From: Leptasterias polaris
Lineage: Eukaryota > Echinodermata > Asteroidea > Forcipulatida > Asteriidae
Reading direction: 5' to 3'
Length of the DNA: 64,000 bases
Assembly: GCA_037783415.1 (NCBI GenBank)
Contig: JAZGTN010000003.1
Coordinates: forward strand, 3,448,501-3,512,500
The position numbers and the translations under genes are program-made. Below the pieces are notes generated by a model. That model was given only the letters and a program-made list of their open reading frames with translations. It was not told the origin of the DNA and made no database searches. Positions 63,007 to 64,000 of this stretch are shown here, piece by piece (the first letter of the stretch is position 1; every line of letters begins with the position of its first letter).

Positions 63007-63502
63007 GTTTCTCTTTCCTTTCTTTTTTGTGTTCTTTTGCAACAGCAGTCAGACAATAATTATGCTCATGCACAGAAATCTACCCAGGTACTTACTCCCA
63101 AGACTTATACTAATCAGCTAAATCATGGAAGGGGTCAGACCCGTCCCCCAGGATCAATAACTACACTCAAACACAAAAATATCTGACAACTGCAGCAACT
63201 CGTTCAAAATAAGTTCATTTGTTCTTGTCTTATCTGACGGAGCTCTCCTGGACAGATGATGTGTCTCTTGATGATTAGTTGTAGCTCAATTTCTACAAAT
63301 TATTGCTGGAGTCTAGTTGTACCATTGAGGTAGTTAGCCAATTTCTAAATTAAGTTCTGTTACCTGGTTAATAGATGATCACTTCTTCACACACCGGACA
63401 GCACATGTCATGAGTTTCCAATACAGCCTCGATCAATTCCCAATTCCTGGTGCTGTTCTTTCCTTGGAAAATCTTCAATGTATTGACCAAATACACGATA
63501 AA
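63007..63502 (-). other. Gypsy element 5' leader
   Basis: About 500 bp between the primer-binding site and the gag ATG. No long frame; a short A-rich stretch (CAAAAGAACACAAAAAAG on minus) precedes the ATG. Confidence 0.6.
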
Positions 63503-63516
63503 CACTTCTGACACCA
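63503..63516 (-). promoter_or_regulatory. Gypsy primer-binding site (tRNA-Leu type)
   Basis: On minus: TGGTGTCAGAAGTG, complementary to the 3' end of tRNA-Leu including CCA. On the minus strand it lies directly after ...CTATTACA, which would be the 3' end (CA) of the 5' LTR. Confidence 0.75.
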
Positions 63517-64000
63517 TGTAATAGTATTTGCCTCTAACTAAATACTATCAATACTAGAAATAACTGACAAGGAAACATTCTCTGGGCTTCATCAAATCGT
63601 GTTGTCATAATCCAGTGTGCAAGTAACATAATAACATGTGAGCTCTATAACAATCTAGAATCCATACAGTTGGAGGAGCTGCCAACTGAGGGCGCTAAAC
63701 AAGATGATACACTTGTCACAAGTATCCATCATTTTTTCATGCATTACTAGAAAATAATAGGTGCCCCCAACCAGGCCAGTGTACCCCTGTTTACGGTCCA
63801 ACTAGTAGACAGCTAAGCTTTCTAACCAACTAGAAAAAGTAACAAAGTGATAGAAATGGACAAACCACCTTTAGCTCTTCAATTTCATTTGAGCACAGCA
63901 TGGTGGCTTCTCCAGTTTACCACTCTTTGGGCTATGGCTCTACTCTCCCAGTCTCTACTTTTAATCAAGATTGTGTGTGCCTCAAACTGCCACTGTTGAG
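63517..64000 (-). repeat. Gypsy 5' LTR (outer end not resolved)
   Basis: Starts on plus as TGTAATAGTATTTGCC, i.e. the minus-strand LTR ends CA next to the primer-binding site. The other end (TG on minus) could not be fixed, because no second LTR is available for comparison in the truncated copy; it may lie within or beyond the window. Confidence 0.5.

Noticed and set aside
58086..64000. Missing last exon(s) of the carbonic anhydrase
   Set aside because: No reading frame resembling the SLTTPPC block was found on the plus strand; the gene is taken to continue beyond the window.

Overview
This is an animal nuclear DNA window with long introns, GT-AG splice sites and many transposable elements. 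Several things point to a marine deuterostome, most likely an echinoderm and possibly a sea star. They are tRNA-Leu-derived SINEs with (TTA)n tails, DIRS-like and Penelope-like retroelements, and numerous fold-back MITEs. The phylum is an inference from repeat style, not a proof. There is no bacterial-type operon, CRISPR array or origin.

Two host genes are supported, both on the + strand and both incomplete in the window. (1) 5336-20268 is the 3' part of a SWAP70/DEF6-like gene (a PIP3-responsive Rac/actin regulator). Twelve exons give 744 codons that join in frame from the EF-hand-like region through a PH domain and a very long coiled coil to a stop codon. Only the short first coding exon is missing, upstream of the window. 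Four consecutive exons of exactly 138 bp encode four related 46-residue coiled-coil units, a clear tandem exon amplification. (2) 31493-58085 is the 5' part of a secreted alpha-carbonic anhydrase. It has a TATA box, a signal-peptide exon, a 39-bp microexon and four further exons that carry the three zinc-ligand histidines and the proton-shuttle histidine. The last exon(s) lie beyond the right edge.

Layout: 1-5335, upstream or intron sequence with fold-backs and a MITE. 5336-20742, SWAP70-like gene, with SINEs, a LINE remnant, a hAT-like element at a splice donor, fold-back MITEs in introns and a MITE in the 3' UTR. 20743-23990, sparse intergenic DNA with one unexplained minus-strand reading frame. 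23990-25317, two head-to-head Penelope-like fragments (RT thumb on minus, GIY-YIG endonuclease on plus). 25318-30403, a DIRS-like array: three 917-924-bp 'gag-only' units head to tail, followed by one 'pol-only' unit (RT, RNase H), all sharing the same two termini. 31289-58085, carbonic anhydrase gene; its introns hold a PIF/Harbinger-like 1.8-kb element abutting a MITE, two more MITEs of that MITE family, paired copies of two MITE families also found in the first gene, SINEs, a 24-bp minisatellite and LINE RT fragments. 58086-64000, downstream intron with an L2-like LINE end, a 1,661-bp terminal-inverted-repeat element, and a Ty3/Gypsy gag-pol (minus) with a tRNA-Leu-type primer-binding site.

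No functional link between the two host genes is evident. The most notable structures are the complementary gag-only/pol-only DIRS modules, the quadruplicated exon, and a transposon whose target duplication copied the splice donor of one of those duplicated exons.
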